NCBI RefSeq assembly: GCF_003864255.1
Contig: NZ_QWEZ01000001.1
Coordinates: 1,426,001-1,490,000 of the forward strand
DNA length: 64,000 nt
DNA from: Aestuariirhabdus litorea
GTDB taxonomy: Bacteria; Pseudomonadota; Gammaproteobacteria; Pseudomonadales; Aestuariirhabdaceae
Direction of reading: 5' to 3'
A model generated the notes under the pieces. The model was not told where the DNA came from and made no database searches. It saw nothing but the letters and a program-made list of their open reading frames with translations. Made by a program: the position numbers and the translations under genes. Positions 40,580 through 48,501 of this stretch are shown here, in pieces. Positions within the stretch are counted from its first letter, which is position 1. Every line of letters starts with the position of its first letter.

Positions 40580-42175
40580 ATGTCTCAATACGCTCAAGAT
40601 ATCGATACCGCAGCCACCCTGATCACCGCTCAGGGCAGCGCCTGGAACGCTATTAACCCCGAATACGTAGCCCGTATGCGTGCCCAGAACAAGTTCAAGA
40701 CTGGCCTGGATATCGCCCGCTACACCGCCAACATCATGCGTGCCGACATGGCCGCCTACGATGCCGACAGCTCCAAGTACACCCAGTCACTGGGTTGCTG
40801 GCACGGTTTCATCGGTCAGCAGAAGCTGATCTCCATCAAGAAGCACTTCGGCACCACCGATCGTAAGTACCTCTACCTGTCTGGCTGGATGGTTGCGGCT
40901 CTGCGCTCTGACTTCGGCCCCCTGCCCGACCAGTCCATGCACGAGAAGACCTCGGTATCCGGCCTGATCGAAGAGCTCTACACCTTCCTGCGCCAGGCAG
41001 ATGCCCGCGAACTGGGCGGTCTGTTCCGTGAGCTGGATGCTGCCCGCGAAGCTGGCGATGCGGCCAAAGAGAAAGAGGTCCAGGCCAAGATCGATGGTCA
41101 CCAGACCCACATTGTTCCCATTATTGCTGACATCGACGCTGGTTTCGGTAACGCTGAAGCGACCTACCTGCTGGCCAAGCGCATGATCGAAGCCGGTGCC
41201 TGCTGCATCCAGCTGGAGAACCAGGTTTCCGACGAGAAGCAGTGTGGTCACCAGGATGGTAAGGTAACCGTCCCCCATGAGGACTTCCTCGCCAAGATCC
41301 GCGCAGTTCGCTACGCCTTCCTCGAGCTGGGTGTCGACAACGGTGTCATCGTGGCGCGTACCGACTCCCTCGGTGCTGGCCTGACCAAGCAGATCGCTGT
41401 AACCAAGGAGCCGGGCGACCTGGGCGACCAGTACAACGCTTTCCTGGACTGCGAGGAGATCACCCCCGCCGAGATGAAGAACGGCGACGTAGTACTGAAC
41501 CGTGAAGGCAAGCTGCTGCGTCCCAAGCGCCTGCCCAGCAACCTGTTCCAGTTCCGTAAGGGCACCGGCGAAGATCGCTGCGTACTGGACTGCATCACCT
41601 CCCTGCAAAACGGTGCTGACCTGCTGTGGATCGAGACCGAGAAGCCACACGTGGGCCAGATCGGCGGCATGGTTAACCGCATCCGCGAAGTGATCCCCAA
41701 TGCCAAGCTGGTGTACAACAATTCACCCTCTTTCAACTGGACACTGAACTTCCGCCAGCAGGTGTTCGATGCCATGGTTGAAGCCGGCAAGGATGTTTCT
41801 GCCTACGATCGCAACAACCTGATGAGCGTTGAGTACGACGAGACCGAACTGGCGATCGAAGCCGACAACCGCATCCGCACCTTCCAGGCTGACGCGGCCC
41901 GTGAAGCCGGTATTTTCCACCACCTGATCACCCTGCCCACCTACCACACCGCGGCCCTGTCTACCGACAACCTGGCCAAGGAATACTTCGGTGCAGCGGG
42001 CATGCTGGGCTACGTAGCCGGTGTTCAGCGCAAGGAGATCCGTCAGGGTATCGCTTGCGTCAAGCACCAGAACATGGCCGGCTCCGACATGGGCGACGAT
42101 CATAAAGAGTACTTTGCCGGTGAAGCTGCCCTCAAAGCGGCCGGTAAAGACAACACCATGAACCAGTTCGGCTAA
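40580..42175 (+). CDS. aceA: Isocitrate lyase
   Basis: The 531-residue isocitrate lyase is of the longer form, with an insertion relative to the E. coli enzyme. The catalytic cysteine is Cys222 in the variant motif EKQCGHQ. The Mg-binding segment ADIDAGFGNAEATY and ARTDSLGA are present. With GlcB and Mqo it gives a complete glyoxylate bypass for growth on acetate or fatty acids. Codon choice is noticeably optimised, consistent with high expression. Confidence 0.95.
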   Translation: MSQYAQDIDTAATLITAQGSAWNAINPEYVARMRAQNKFKTGLDIARYTANIMRADMAAYDADSSKYTQSLGCWHGFIGQQKLISIKKHFGTTDRKYLYLSGWMVAALRSDFGPLPDQSMHEKTSVSGLIEELYTFLRQADARELGGLFRELDAAREAGDAAKEKEVQAKIDGHQTHIVPIIADIDAGFGNAEATYLLAKRMIEAGACCIQLENQVSDEKQCGHQDGKVTVPHEDFLAKIRAVRYAFLELGVDNGVIVARTDSLGAGLTKQIAVTKEPGDLGDQYNAFLDCEEITPAEMKNGDVVLNREGKLLRPKRLPSNLFQFRKGTGEDRCVLDCITSLQNGADLLWIETEKPHVGQIGGMVNRIREVIPNAKLVYNNSPSFNWTLNFRQQVFDAMVEAGKDVSAYDRNNLMSVEYDETELAIEADNRIRTFQADAAREAGIFHHLITLPTYHTAALSTDNLAKEYFGAAGMLGYVAGVQRKEIRQGIACVKHQNMAGSDMGDDHKEYFAGEAALKAAGKDNTMNQFG

Positions 42176-42188
42176 GTCGAACCTGGCG

Positions 42189-42213
42189 GGAGAGCAAACC
42201 CGGTTTGCTCTCC
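42189..42213 (+). terminator. Hairpin after aceA
   Basis: GGAGAGCAAACC and GGTTTGCTCTCC form a near-perfect stem 13 bases after the aceA stop. No T-run follows, so it may protect the 3' end or act with the next terminator. Confidence 0.6.
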
Positions 42214-42291
42214 ATGGTCACCCCAACCGCTTGGCGATTACAGGCCTACTCCGGCACCCCAGAATACGCCAATCGGGACCACTTCTTGCTC

Positions 42292-42318
42292 AGACCGCTT
42301 CGGCGGTCTTTTTTTTTT
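42292..42318 (+). terminator. Strong intrinsic terminator downstream of aceA
   Basis: AGACCGC-TTCG-GCGGTCT with a UUCG tetraloop is followed by nine or more T. The rest of the 320-bp gap up to the lysR stop (42496) shows no gene; it holds only short direct repeats around the word ACAGGACGT (42324 and 42375). Confidence 0.9.
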
Positions 42319-42495
42319 ATGTACAGGACGTACGATATATCGCAGGGTCAGGGGCGAGCAGAAACGGCCGAATACAGGACGTTCAAGCCTGCTCTGTTGC
42401 GCTTCTCACTACTAACGTCCTTGTCAGTCAAGGCGCGAGCAGCATGCTTGGCGCTCGCACCCGTCATCACCCCAATTTGCTGTGCACCCCCCACC

Positions 42496-43443
42496 TTACT
42501 TCGGAGCCCGAACCTCCTTGGCAACATCGATAATCAGGCGCCGCAACCATTGGTGCCCCGGGTTGTGTTGCAATAGCGGGCTCCATGCCATTTTGAGCTC
42601 GATCGGAGGAATCTCGAAGGGGGGCGCTTTTACCACCAGCTCAGGGTTGTTTCGCTGCAGCGCCGCTGCCCGACTGGGCAGGGTGGCAATCAGGTCGCGC
42701 TGCTGGGCGAGCAGCATCGCCACCTGGTAGTGGCGGGTAAAGACCGCAATATTGCGCTTCTTGTCGAGCCGGGCCAACGCCTCGTCGACCCAACCCAGGC
42801 GCTGCACATCCTTGGGATTGACCCCCACCCCCACACCCATACCGGTTTTACTGACCCAGATATGCTGGGAACTTAGGTAGGCATCCAGGTCAAAGCGATC
42901 AACCAGCGGGTTATCCACGCTCATCAGGCAGGAGAAGCCATCCATCCACACCATGGTCTGGTGAAAGGATTGCGGCATCTGGTCGAAACGGTTGATCGCC
43001 ATATCGACCCGCCCCTGCTCCACATCTAGAAAGCTGACATCACTGGGGGTCAGCATATCCAGCGTAATACCCGGAGCCTCCGTCCTCAGGCGCGTTAAGA
43101 CCCGCGGAATCAGCGTCGCTTCGGCGTAATCGCTCGCCATAATCCGAAACACGCGCTGAGTGGTGAGTGCCTCAAAGTCTTTCTGGGGCTGGACCGCCTT
43201 GTCGATGGTGGCCAGGACATTGCGAACCACCGGCTGCAGCTCCAGCGCCCGCTCCGTGGCGGTCATACCCTCGCTGGTACGAATCAGCAAGGGGTCATCA
43301 AAGAGATCACGCAGACGCCTTAGCCCATTGCTCATGGCGGGCTGAGTGATACCGAGCTGGTTGGCGGCTCGCGTGACGTTGCGCTCACGGAGCAGCACAT
43401 CGAGGTACACCAGCAGGTTCAGGTCGACGCGATTTATATTCAT
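42496..43443 (-). CDS. LysR-family transcriptional regulator
   Basis: The protein is 315 residues from the chosen ATG (MNINRVDLNLL), the usual start of NodD/LeuO-like LysR proteins. The helix-turn-helix spans about 20-50 (RNVTRAANQLGITQPAMSNGLRRLRDLFDDPLLIR). The C-terminal PBP2 effector domain follows. It lies downstream of the M20 peptidase gene on the same strand, separated by 85 bp, and is convergent with aceA. Its target is not evident. Confidence 0.85.
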   Translation of the reverse strand: MNINRVDLNLLVYLDVLLRERNVTRAANQLGITQPAMSNGLRRLRDLFDDPLLIRTSEGMTATERALELQPVVRNVLATIDKAVQPQKDFEALTTQRVFRIMASDYAEATLIPRVLTRLRTEAPGITLDMLTPSDVSFLDVEQGRVDMAINRFDQMPQSFHQTMVWMDGFSCLMSVDNPLVDRFDLDAYLSSQHIWVSKTGMGVGVGVNPKDVQRLGWVDEALARLDKKRNIAVFTRHYQVAMLLAQQRDLIATLPSRAAALQRNNPELVVKAPPFEIPPIELKMAWSPLLQHNPGHQWLRRLIIDVAKEVRAPK

Positions 43444-43528
43444 GATTTTAATACCGCCCAAAGAAAGCATAAACGGTAGAAATTATGACAAAAACTGCCA
43501 CCCCAACTCAACTAGCAGGTATTAGTTT

Positions 43529-44995
43529 CTAGCTGGCGGCATTACGGATCAGTCGGTAGTAGATCTTGATAGCCTCCAGATAACCCTCAACGCTCACCCG
43601 CTCGTTGGTTCCATGAAACCCCTTGAGTTCTTCAGGCCCCAGAGTAACCCCCAAAAAGCGGAAGCTGGCGTCGGCAATGCGAGCAAAGTGTCGCGCATCG
43701 GTGGCTCCAATCACCAGCCTGGGGGCAATGACAAGCGCCGGATCGCCGACCACCTGCCGAATCGAGCGCTCCAACATTCGGTAGCCGAAGCTGTCAGTTG
43801 AGGCGACCGGCGACGGCTCTGACACAAACCCGTAGGGCTCAACCCCTATCCGCTCATCATCGACAAGGGCTTCAACCCGCGCCGTAACCGAGGCGACCGA
43901 TTCCCCCGGGATGATACGGAAGTTCACTACCGCTCGCGCCTCCATCGGCAACACATTGTCTTTGACGCTACCCGCCAGCATGGTGGGGGCTACCGTCGTC
44001 CGCATACCGGCAATCAGGGCCGGATTATCCGGCAGCAGCTGTTCGATAAAGGGGCCAAACAGCCAGGCGTTGGCAAACACCATACGTTGGACAAAGGAGA
44101 CCTCTTCCCCGAGATGTGCAATGAATGTTGCCGTATGTTCCATAGTGAGCGGAAAGGGGTTCGACTGAATACGGTCAACCGCCCTCGCCACCCGTCCCGC
44201 CGCAGTGACAGGGGGCGGCTGTGACGAGTGCCCACCGGCGTCCTCCGCGCTCAACTCAAGGCTCAGGTAGCCCTTTTCTGCAGGGCCGATCAGCGCTACC
44301 GGGCCACTGACCCCGGGCACAATTCCCCGCGTAATGGCCCCGCCCTCATCCAGCACAAACTCCAGCCTTACTCCCCGACTCTCGAGCAGGGAAGCGATCT
44401 GTAGCGCGCCCTGCTGCCCACCGACCTCCTCATCCTCGCCAAAGGCCAGATAGATGTCACGGGAGGGAAAAAAGTCCTCATGCAGCAAAACCTCCACAGC
44501 CTCCAGGATACCCAGCACCCCGGACTTATCATCCAGAGCTCCACGCCCCCAGATGTAGCCGTCGCTAACCACCCCGTCGTAGGGTGGGTGACGCCAGCGC
44601 TTCTCGGTGCCCGGAATCACAGGGACCACATCCATATGGGACATCAGTAGAATGGGTTTGAGGCCCGGCTGGCTACCGGGCCAGCGGATCAGGAGACTGT
44701 AGCCACCGACCGTCTCCACTTCGAGGCGCGAAAAGACAGTAGGATAGGCGCTTTTCAGGTACTCAACAAAAGGCCCAAAGGTGGCCGGGTTTTGCGGCTC
44801 TGGGTAAGGACGCGAAACGGTCCGGTAGGTCAGCGCCCGAGCCAGGCGCCCGGTGGCGGCTTCACCGTCGACCGTTACCGTGGACAGCCTCTCCGGCGGT
44901 TCGACAGATGACTCGGTAGTAAGCAGCGTACGCCCAACCAGCACCGACGCAAGCAAAACCATGCCCAGTGAAAACAGCAGGAAGATTTTTTTCAT
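43529..44995 (-). CDS. M20-family metallopeptidase (carboxypeptidase S / PM20D1 type), membrane-anchored or secreted
   Basis: This 488-residue protein has an N-terminal hydrophobic segment (about 4-24) acting as a signal anchor or signal peptide. The M20 zinc ligands follow: His in LLMSHMDVVP, Asp in GALDDKSG, the catalytic Glu pair in GEDEEVGG, and a late His in FHGTNE. A lid domain occupies the middle. The length and HMDVVP context match PM20D1/CPS1 enzymes, which hydrolyse N-acyl amino acids or dipeptides. The physiological substrate is unknown. Confidence 0.87.
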   Translation of the reverse strand: MKKIFLLFSLGMVLLASVLVGRTLLTTESSVEPPERLSTVTVDGEAATGRLARALTYRTVSRPYPEPQNPATFGPFVEYLKSAYPTVFSRLEVETVGGYSLLIRWPGSQPGLKPILLMSHMDVVPVIPGTEKRWRHPPYDGVVSDGYIWGRGALDDKSGVLGILEAVEVLLHEDFFPSRDIYLAFGEDEEVGGQQGALQIASLLESRGVRLEFVLDEGGAITRGIVPGVSGPVALIGPAEKGYLSLELSAEDAGGHSSQPPPVTAAGRVARAVDRIQSNPFPLTMEHTATFIAHLGEEVSFVQRMVFANAWLFGPFIEQLLPDNPALIAGMRTTVAPTMLAGSVKDNVLPMEARAVVNFRIIPGESVASVTARVEALVDDERIGVEPYGFVSEPSPVASTDSFGYRMLERSIRQVVGDPALVIAPRLVIGATDARHFARIADASFRFLGVTLGPEELKGFHGTNERVSVEGYLEAIKIYYRLIRNAAS

Positions 44996-45094
44996 TATTA
45001 TTGATCTCTTTGGGTCAGCCTGCCCATGCTAGCGGAGCCAAAGCACTAAAACCATACGTACCGGTGATTCTGTCTCACAAACGCCGGGCAATAA

Positions 45095-45119
45095 AAAGCC
45101 CGGCATAAAGCCGGGCTTA
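45095..45119 (-). terminator. Terminator of the Ala-Glu-Gly tRNA operon
   Basis: On the minus strand AAGCCCGGC and GCCGGGCTT pair across a short loop and are followed by TTTATT, a few bases beyond the last tRNA-Glu. Confidence 0.88.
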
Positions 45120-45122
45120 AAG

Positions 45123-45198
45123 TGGCGTCCCCTAGGGGGTTCGAACCCCTGTTACCGCCGTGAAAGGGCGGTGTCCTAGGCCACTAGACGAAGGGGAC
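45123..45198 (-). tRNA. tRNA-Glu (UUC), copy 1
   Basis: A 76-nt cloverleaf runs from GTCCCCTTCGTC to an encoded CCA, with anticodon TTC and T-loop TTCGAAC. It is the last gene of the tRNA operon and an MnmA/Tus thiolation substrate. Confidence 0.96.
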
Positions 45199-45220
45199 AA
45201 AACCTTCATACTACTAAAAA

Positions 45221-45296
45221 TGGTGGAGCTAAGCGGGATCGAACCGCTGACCTCAACACTGCCAGTGTTGCGCTCTCCCAGCTGAGCTATAGCCCC
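45221..45296 (-). tRNA. tRNA-Ala (GGC), copy 1
   Basis: A 76-nt cloverleaf starts GGGGCTATAGCTC, with anticodon GGC in the loop CTGGCAG, T-loop TTCGATC and encoded CCA. Confidence 0.96.
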
Positions 45297-45301
45297 AAAT
45301 C

Positions 45302-45377
<76 letters not shown>

Positions 45378-45402
45378 AGGTGTATTTTTTACCAGCTACC
45401 GC

Positions 45403-45418
45403 TGGGCGGGAATCCCGC
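45403..45418 (-). pseudogene. Probable collapsed tRNA-Gly remnant 1 (acceptor arm only)
   Basis: On the minus strand this reads GCGGGATTCCCGC followed by CCA. These are exactly the two halves of the tRNA-Gly acceptor stem plus the CCA end, with the whole body missing. The upstream flank (ACCAGCTACCGC on the plus strand) is shared with the degenerate tRNA-Gly at 45641, which supports a common origin. Confidence 0.55.
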
Positions 45419-45427
45419 AAAAGAAAG

Positions 45428-45503
45428 TGGCGTCCCCTAGGGGGTTCGAACCCCTGTTACCGCCGTGAAAGGGCGGTGTCCTAGGCCACTAGACGAAGGG
45501 GAC
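45428..45503 (-). tRNA. tRNA-Glu (UUC), copy 2
   Basis: Identical in sequence to copy 1 across the 76-nt mature region including CCA. Confidence 0.96.
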
Positions 45504-45539
45504 AATTCTTCCTTCGAAACTCCTTACGGAGCTGAAATC

Positions 45540-45640
<101 letters not shown>

Positions 45641-45650
<10 letters not shown>

Positions 45651-45723
45651 ACGAGACTCGCATCTCCCACTCTGGCGACCCAACCTTGGCAAGGTTGTGC
45701 TCTACCAACTGAGCTATTCCCGC
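45641..45723 (-). pseudogene. Degenerate tRNA-Gly (GCC) with a rebuilt T arm
   Basis: The acceptor 5' half, D arm and anticodon arm (GCC) are identical to the intact copies. From the variable loop on, the sequence differs: the T-loop TTCGAGT is lost and replaced by an unrelated stretch (plus strand CATCTCCCACTCTGG at 45661-45675), one C is missing from the variable loop, and the discriminator base is absent before CCA. The 83-nt gene probably cannot fold a normal T arm. Confidence 0.8.
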
Positions 45724-45758
45724 AAACGTAGTTTTTACCAGCTACCGCTGGGCGGGAA
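45679..45758. repeat. 80-bp direct repeat, copy B
   Basis: Second copy of the repeat at 45571-45650, with no mismatches. Copies are separated by 28 bp that include the aberrant T-arm sequence. Confidence 0.93.
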
Positions 45759-45764
45759 TCCCGC
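45749..45764 (-). pseudogene. Probable collapsed tRNA-Gly remnant 2 (acceptor arm only)
   Basis: Same GCGGGATTCCCGC-CCA structure as remnant 1, in the spacer between the degenerate tRNA-Gly and tRNA-Glu copy 3. Confidence 0.55.
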
Positions 45765-45773
45765 AAATGAAAG

Positions 45774-45849
45774 TGGCGTCCCCTAGGGGGTTCGAACCCC
45801 TGTTACCGCCGTGAAAGGGCGGTGTCCTAGGCCACTAGACGAAGGGGAC
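45774..45849 (-). tRNA. tRNA-Glu (UUC), copy 3
   Basis: Identical 76-nt sequence to copies 1 and 2 with encoded CCA. Confidence 0.96.
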
Positions 45850-45877
45850 AAAACCTTCATGGCATTGCTGCCAAATA

Positions 45878-45953
45878 TGGTGGAGCTAAGCGGGATCGAA
45901 CCGCTGACCTCAACACTGCCAGTGTTGCGCTCTCCCAGCTGAGCTATAGCCCC
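45878..45953 (-). tRNA. tRNA-Ala (GGC), copy 2
   Basis: Identical to copy 1 through the mature region with encoded CCA. It is the promoter-proximal gene of the operon. Confidence 0.96.
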
Positions 45954-46001
45954 GATATTCGGTCGTCAGGGGGCGAGTGACTGCCCTCGAACGTGGAGCG
46001 C

Positions 46002-46029
46002 ATTTTACTGGCTTATGACACCCTGTCAA
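46002..46029 (-). promoter_or_regulatory. Sigma70 promoter of the Ala-Glu-Gly tRNA operon
   Basis: TTGACA (46029-46024) and TAAAAT (46007-46002) are separated by 16 bp. The bases after the -10 box (GCGCTCC) form a GC-rich discriminator, the hallmark of stringently controlled stable-RNA promoters. Transcription would start about 40 bp before tRNA-Ala. Confidence 0.82.
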
Positions 46030-46112
46030 CCCTGACAAAACAATTTTATAAAAGTAAAACAAGGTACTTAGGGGCGGCCGCTTAACCACCGCCCTGCACT
46101 GGCGTCCTGAAC

Positions 46113-47597
46113 CTAGCATTCCAGAGCGCGGTACTCCTTTTCCCAGGCTTTGGCCTCTTTTTTAGAAGCGCTTCCCAGCAGGCTCAATGCGTGGCGAACG
46201 CGCGCCCGGCTCAGATCCGGCCCCAGCAACTGCATGGCATCAACCACCGAGAAAGTAGAGGTGGTGCCGGCAATGGAGAGAAAGATGGGCGCCATAAAGT
46301 CTCCCATCTTTACCTCCATCGCTTTGGCCAACGCCTTTAAGCCAGCGAAAATGGCGTCCTTTTCCCAATGCCGCAGATCGTCAAGGAACCAGGAGACAAA
46401 CTGCAAAACCTTGCGCACCTGATTAGGCTCCAGGCGCAGCGCCTCGAACTGGGTTGCAGACAGGTCGGTCATGCCGGAGAACATGAAGCCTGCCAGTGGA
46501 GCAACCTGGGAAAAGCGCTCGACCCGACCCTTGATATGGGGAATCAGGGGGCGAATGTAGTCATCATTGAAGGCCCAGCGCTTGAGGTGCTCAACGAACT
46601 GCTCATCACTCAGCTCTTCACGGATCCACTGTCCATTGAGCCAATCCAGTTTTTCCGGGTCGAAGATCGGTCCCCCCAGAGAGACCCGCTTCATGTCGAA
46701 GTTGGCGATCATCTCCTCCAGGGAAAACTTCTCACGCTCATCCGGCATCGACCAGCCCATACGCGCAAGGTAGTTCAACAAGGCTTCCGGCAGGTAGCCC
46801 ATACGCTGGTAGTAGAGGATACTGGTGGGGTTTTTACGTTTCGAGAGCTTGCTCTTGTCGGGGTTACGCAACAGCGGCATATGCCCCAGCACCGGCGCCT
46901 CCCAGCCAAAGTACTCATACAGCTTGATCAGCTTGGGGGCAGAGGGTAACCACTCCTCACCCCGGAAAACGTGGGTGATCCCCATCAGGTGATCGTCCAC
47001 CACGTTGGCCAGGAAGTAAGTGGGCAGGCCATCCTGCTTCATCAGTACCTGCATATCGATCTGCTGCCAGGGAATCTCCACCTCACCGCGCAGGTAATCC
47101 TGGAAGCGGAAACTGCCCTCCTCCGGGATCTTCATACGGATCACATAGGGCTCCCCCGCCTCCAGGCGCCGAGTCACCTCCTCCGGGCTCAGGCGCAGTC
47201 CACGACCGTCGTACTGGGGTCGCTCGCCCCGAGCCTGCTGCTCCTGACGCATCTGATCCAGCTCCTCAGGAGTGGCAAAACAGTAGAAGGCGTGACCCTC
47301 ATCGATCAGCTGCTGGGCGTAACGCTGGTAGATCTCGGCACGCTCGCTCTGCCGGTAGGGGCCTCGATCGCCGCCACAATCGGGGCCCTCGTCCCAATCG
47401 AGCCCCAACCAGCGCAAGGAATCCAAAATCATCCGCTCTGACTCGGGGGTGCTGCGTTGCTGGTCGGTATCCTCGATACGGAGGATAAACTCTCCACCAT
47501 GCTGACGAGCAAAAGCTAAGTTGAACAGCGCGATGTACGCTGTACCAACGTGGGGGTCGCCCGTGGGCGAAGGCGCGATGCGAGTGCGAACGGTCAT
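46113..47597 (-). CDS. gltX: Glutamyl-tRNA synthetase
   Basis: This class I synthetase of 494 residues has HIGH-type HVGT (16-19) and KLSKR near residue 250. The N-terminal [14 protein letters not shown] is diagnostic. It is 0.16 kb upstream of a tRNA operon that contains three tRNA-Glu, its own substrate; the same linkage occurs in Pseudomonas. No terminator is seen between gltX and the tRNA promoter, so read-through is possible. Confidence 0.96.
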   Translation of the reverse strand: MTVRTRIAPSPTGDPHVGTAYIALFNLAFARQHGGEFILRIEDTDQQRSTPESERMILDSLRWLGLDWDEGPDCGGDRGPYRQSERAEIYQRYAQQLIDEGHAFYCFATPEELDQMRQEQQARGERPQYDGRGLRLSPEEVTRRLEAGEPYVIRMKIPEEGSFRFQDYLRGEVEIPWQQIDMQVLMKQDGLPTYFLANVVDDHLMGITHVFRGEEWLPSAPKLIKLYEYFGWEAPVLGHMPLLRNPDKSKLSKRKNPTSILYYQRMGYLPEALLNYLARMGWSMPDEREKFSLEEMIANFDMKRVSLGGPIFDPEKLDWLNGQWIREELSDEQFVEHLKRWAFNDDYIRPLIPHIKGRVERFSQVAPLAGFMFSGMTDLSATQFEALRLEPNQVRKVLQFVSWFLDDLRHWEKDAIFAGLKALAKAMEVKMGDFMAPIFLSIAGTTSTFSVVDAMQLLGPDLSRARVRHALSLLGSASKKEAKAWEKEYRALEC

Positions 47598-47712
47598 GAT
47601 CCATCCAGTGAACGACTAAAAAGGAAGGGCAATTATACGGATTTTGGGCAAGGGGGCGAATGGGGATTTTTACCCGGCCACTGATACCCCGACAAGCCCT
47701 GAGTCCAGGCGC

Positions 47713-48495
47713 TCAGAGCGCGTTTTTCAGTAGGCTCAGCAGCGACAACACACCAATGGTTACCGCAAAGGCGCGTTGTAACCCCTGCCCATTGAGGTGA
47801 GCAGCCGTTCGGCTGCCCAGCCACATCCCCATAGCCCCACCGGCCGCCAGCCAGGTCAACAACAATCCGTTCAGCTGCGGTGCGCGGAGCAGGTAACTCA
47901 TAAACCCGGTCAGGCTCAACCCCAGGATCACCAGCAGGGAGGTCCCCACAGCGACCGGCATCGCCATACGGGTCAGGAACACCAGCATCGGCACGATGAA
48001 AAAGCCGCCGCCTACGCCGAAAATGCCCGCCAGCATGCCCGCAACCCCGCCGGCAATCACCAGCGGAGGCCACTCCCACCCGTTGCTATCCCCTGCACCG
48101 CCATTAGGGGGCAGGTTCGCGCGCGGGTGTCTCACCTCGCTGCCCTGGTCGGGCGCCTGCCGCCACATCCTGAGGGCAATCACCAGCGCCAGCACCAGAA
48201 ACAGAAGCGACAGCCAGAGCTCGGGGATCACCAAGGCCAGCTGCTGGCCGACCACAACCGTGATTGATCCGCTGAGGGTCAGTAGCAACGCCGGGCGCAG
48301 GGCCAGTACCCCACTGCCTGCGCGTAGCAACACCCCAACCGCGGCACTGGAGGCCACCACCCCCAGCGCAATGCCTGTGGCATCCTGCATCGCAAGCCCG
48401 GCGCCCAGTACCAGCATCGGGACCGCAAACACAGACCCGCCGGCTCCGGTCAACCCGAGAACGGCACCGATGAGCACCCCCGTCAGCAGCCACAT
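47713..48495 (-). CDS. TauE/SafE-family sulfite/organosulfur anion exporter
   Basis: This 260-residue inner membrane protein has about eight hydrophobic helices in two repeats. The glycine-rich signatures are GAVLGLTGAGGSVFAVPML near the N-terminus and GMLAGIFGVGGGFFIVPML in the second half, typical of TauE/SafE (DUF81). The family exports sulfite, sulfoacetate or other anions, or transports unknown substrates. It starts six bases after the stop of the class V PLP enzyme with an AGGAAG ribosome binding site, so the two are co-expressed. Confidence 0.88.
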   Translation of the reverse strand: MWLLTGVLIGAVLGLTGAGGSVFAVPMLVLGAGLAMQDATGIALGVVASSAAVGVLLRAGSGVLALRPALLLTLSGSITVVVGQQLALVIPELWLSLLFLVLALVIALRMWRQAPDQGSEVRHPRANLPPNGGAGDSNGWEWPPLVIAGGVAGMLAGIFGVGGGFFIVPMLVFLTRMAMPVAVGTSLLVILGLSLTGFMSYLLRAPQLNGLLLTWLAAGGAMGMWLGSRTAAHLNGQGLQRAFAVTIGVLSLLSLLKNAL

Positions 48496-48501
48496 TGCTT
48501 C

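Noticed and set aside
46368-46949. Long plus-strand open frame opposite gltX
   Set aside because: Antisense shadow of a well-conserved synthetase; no family resemblance.
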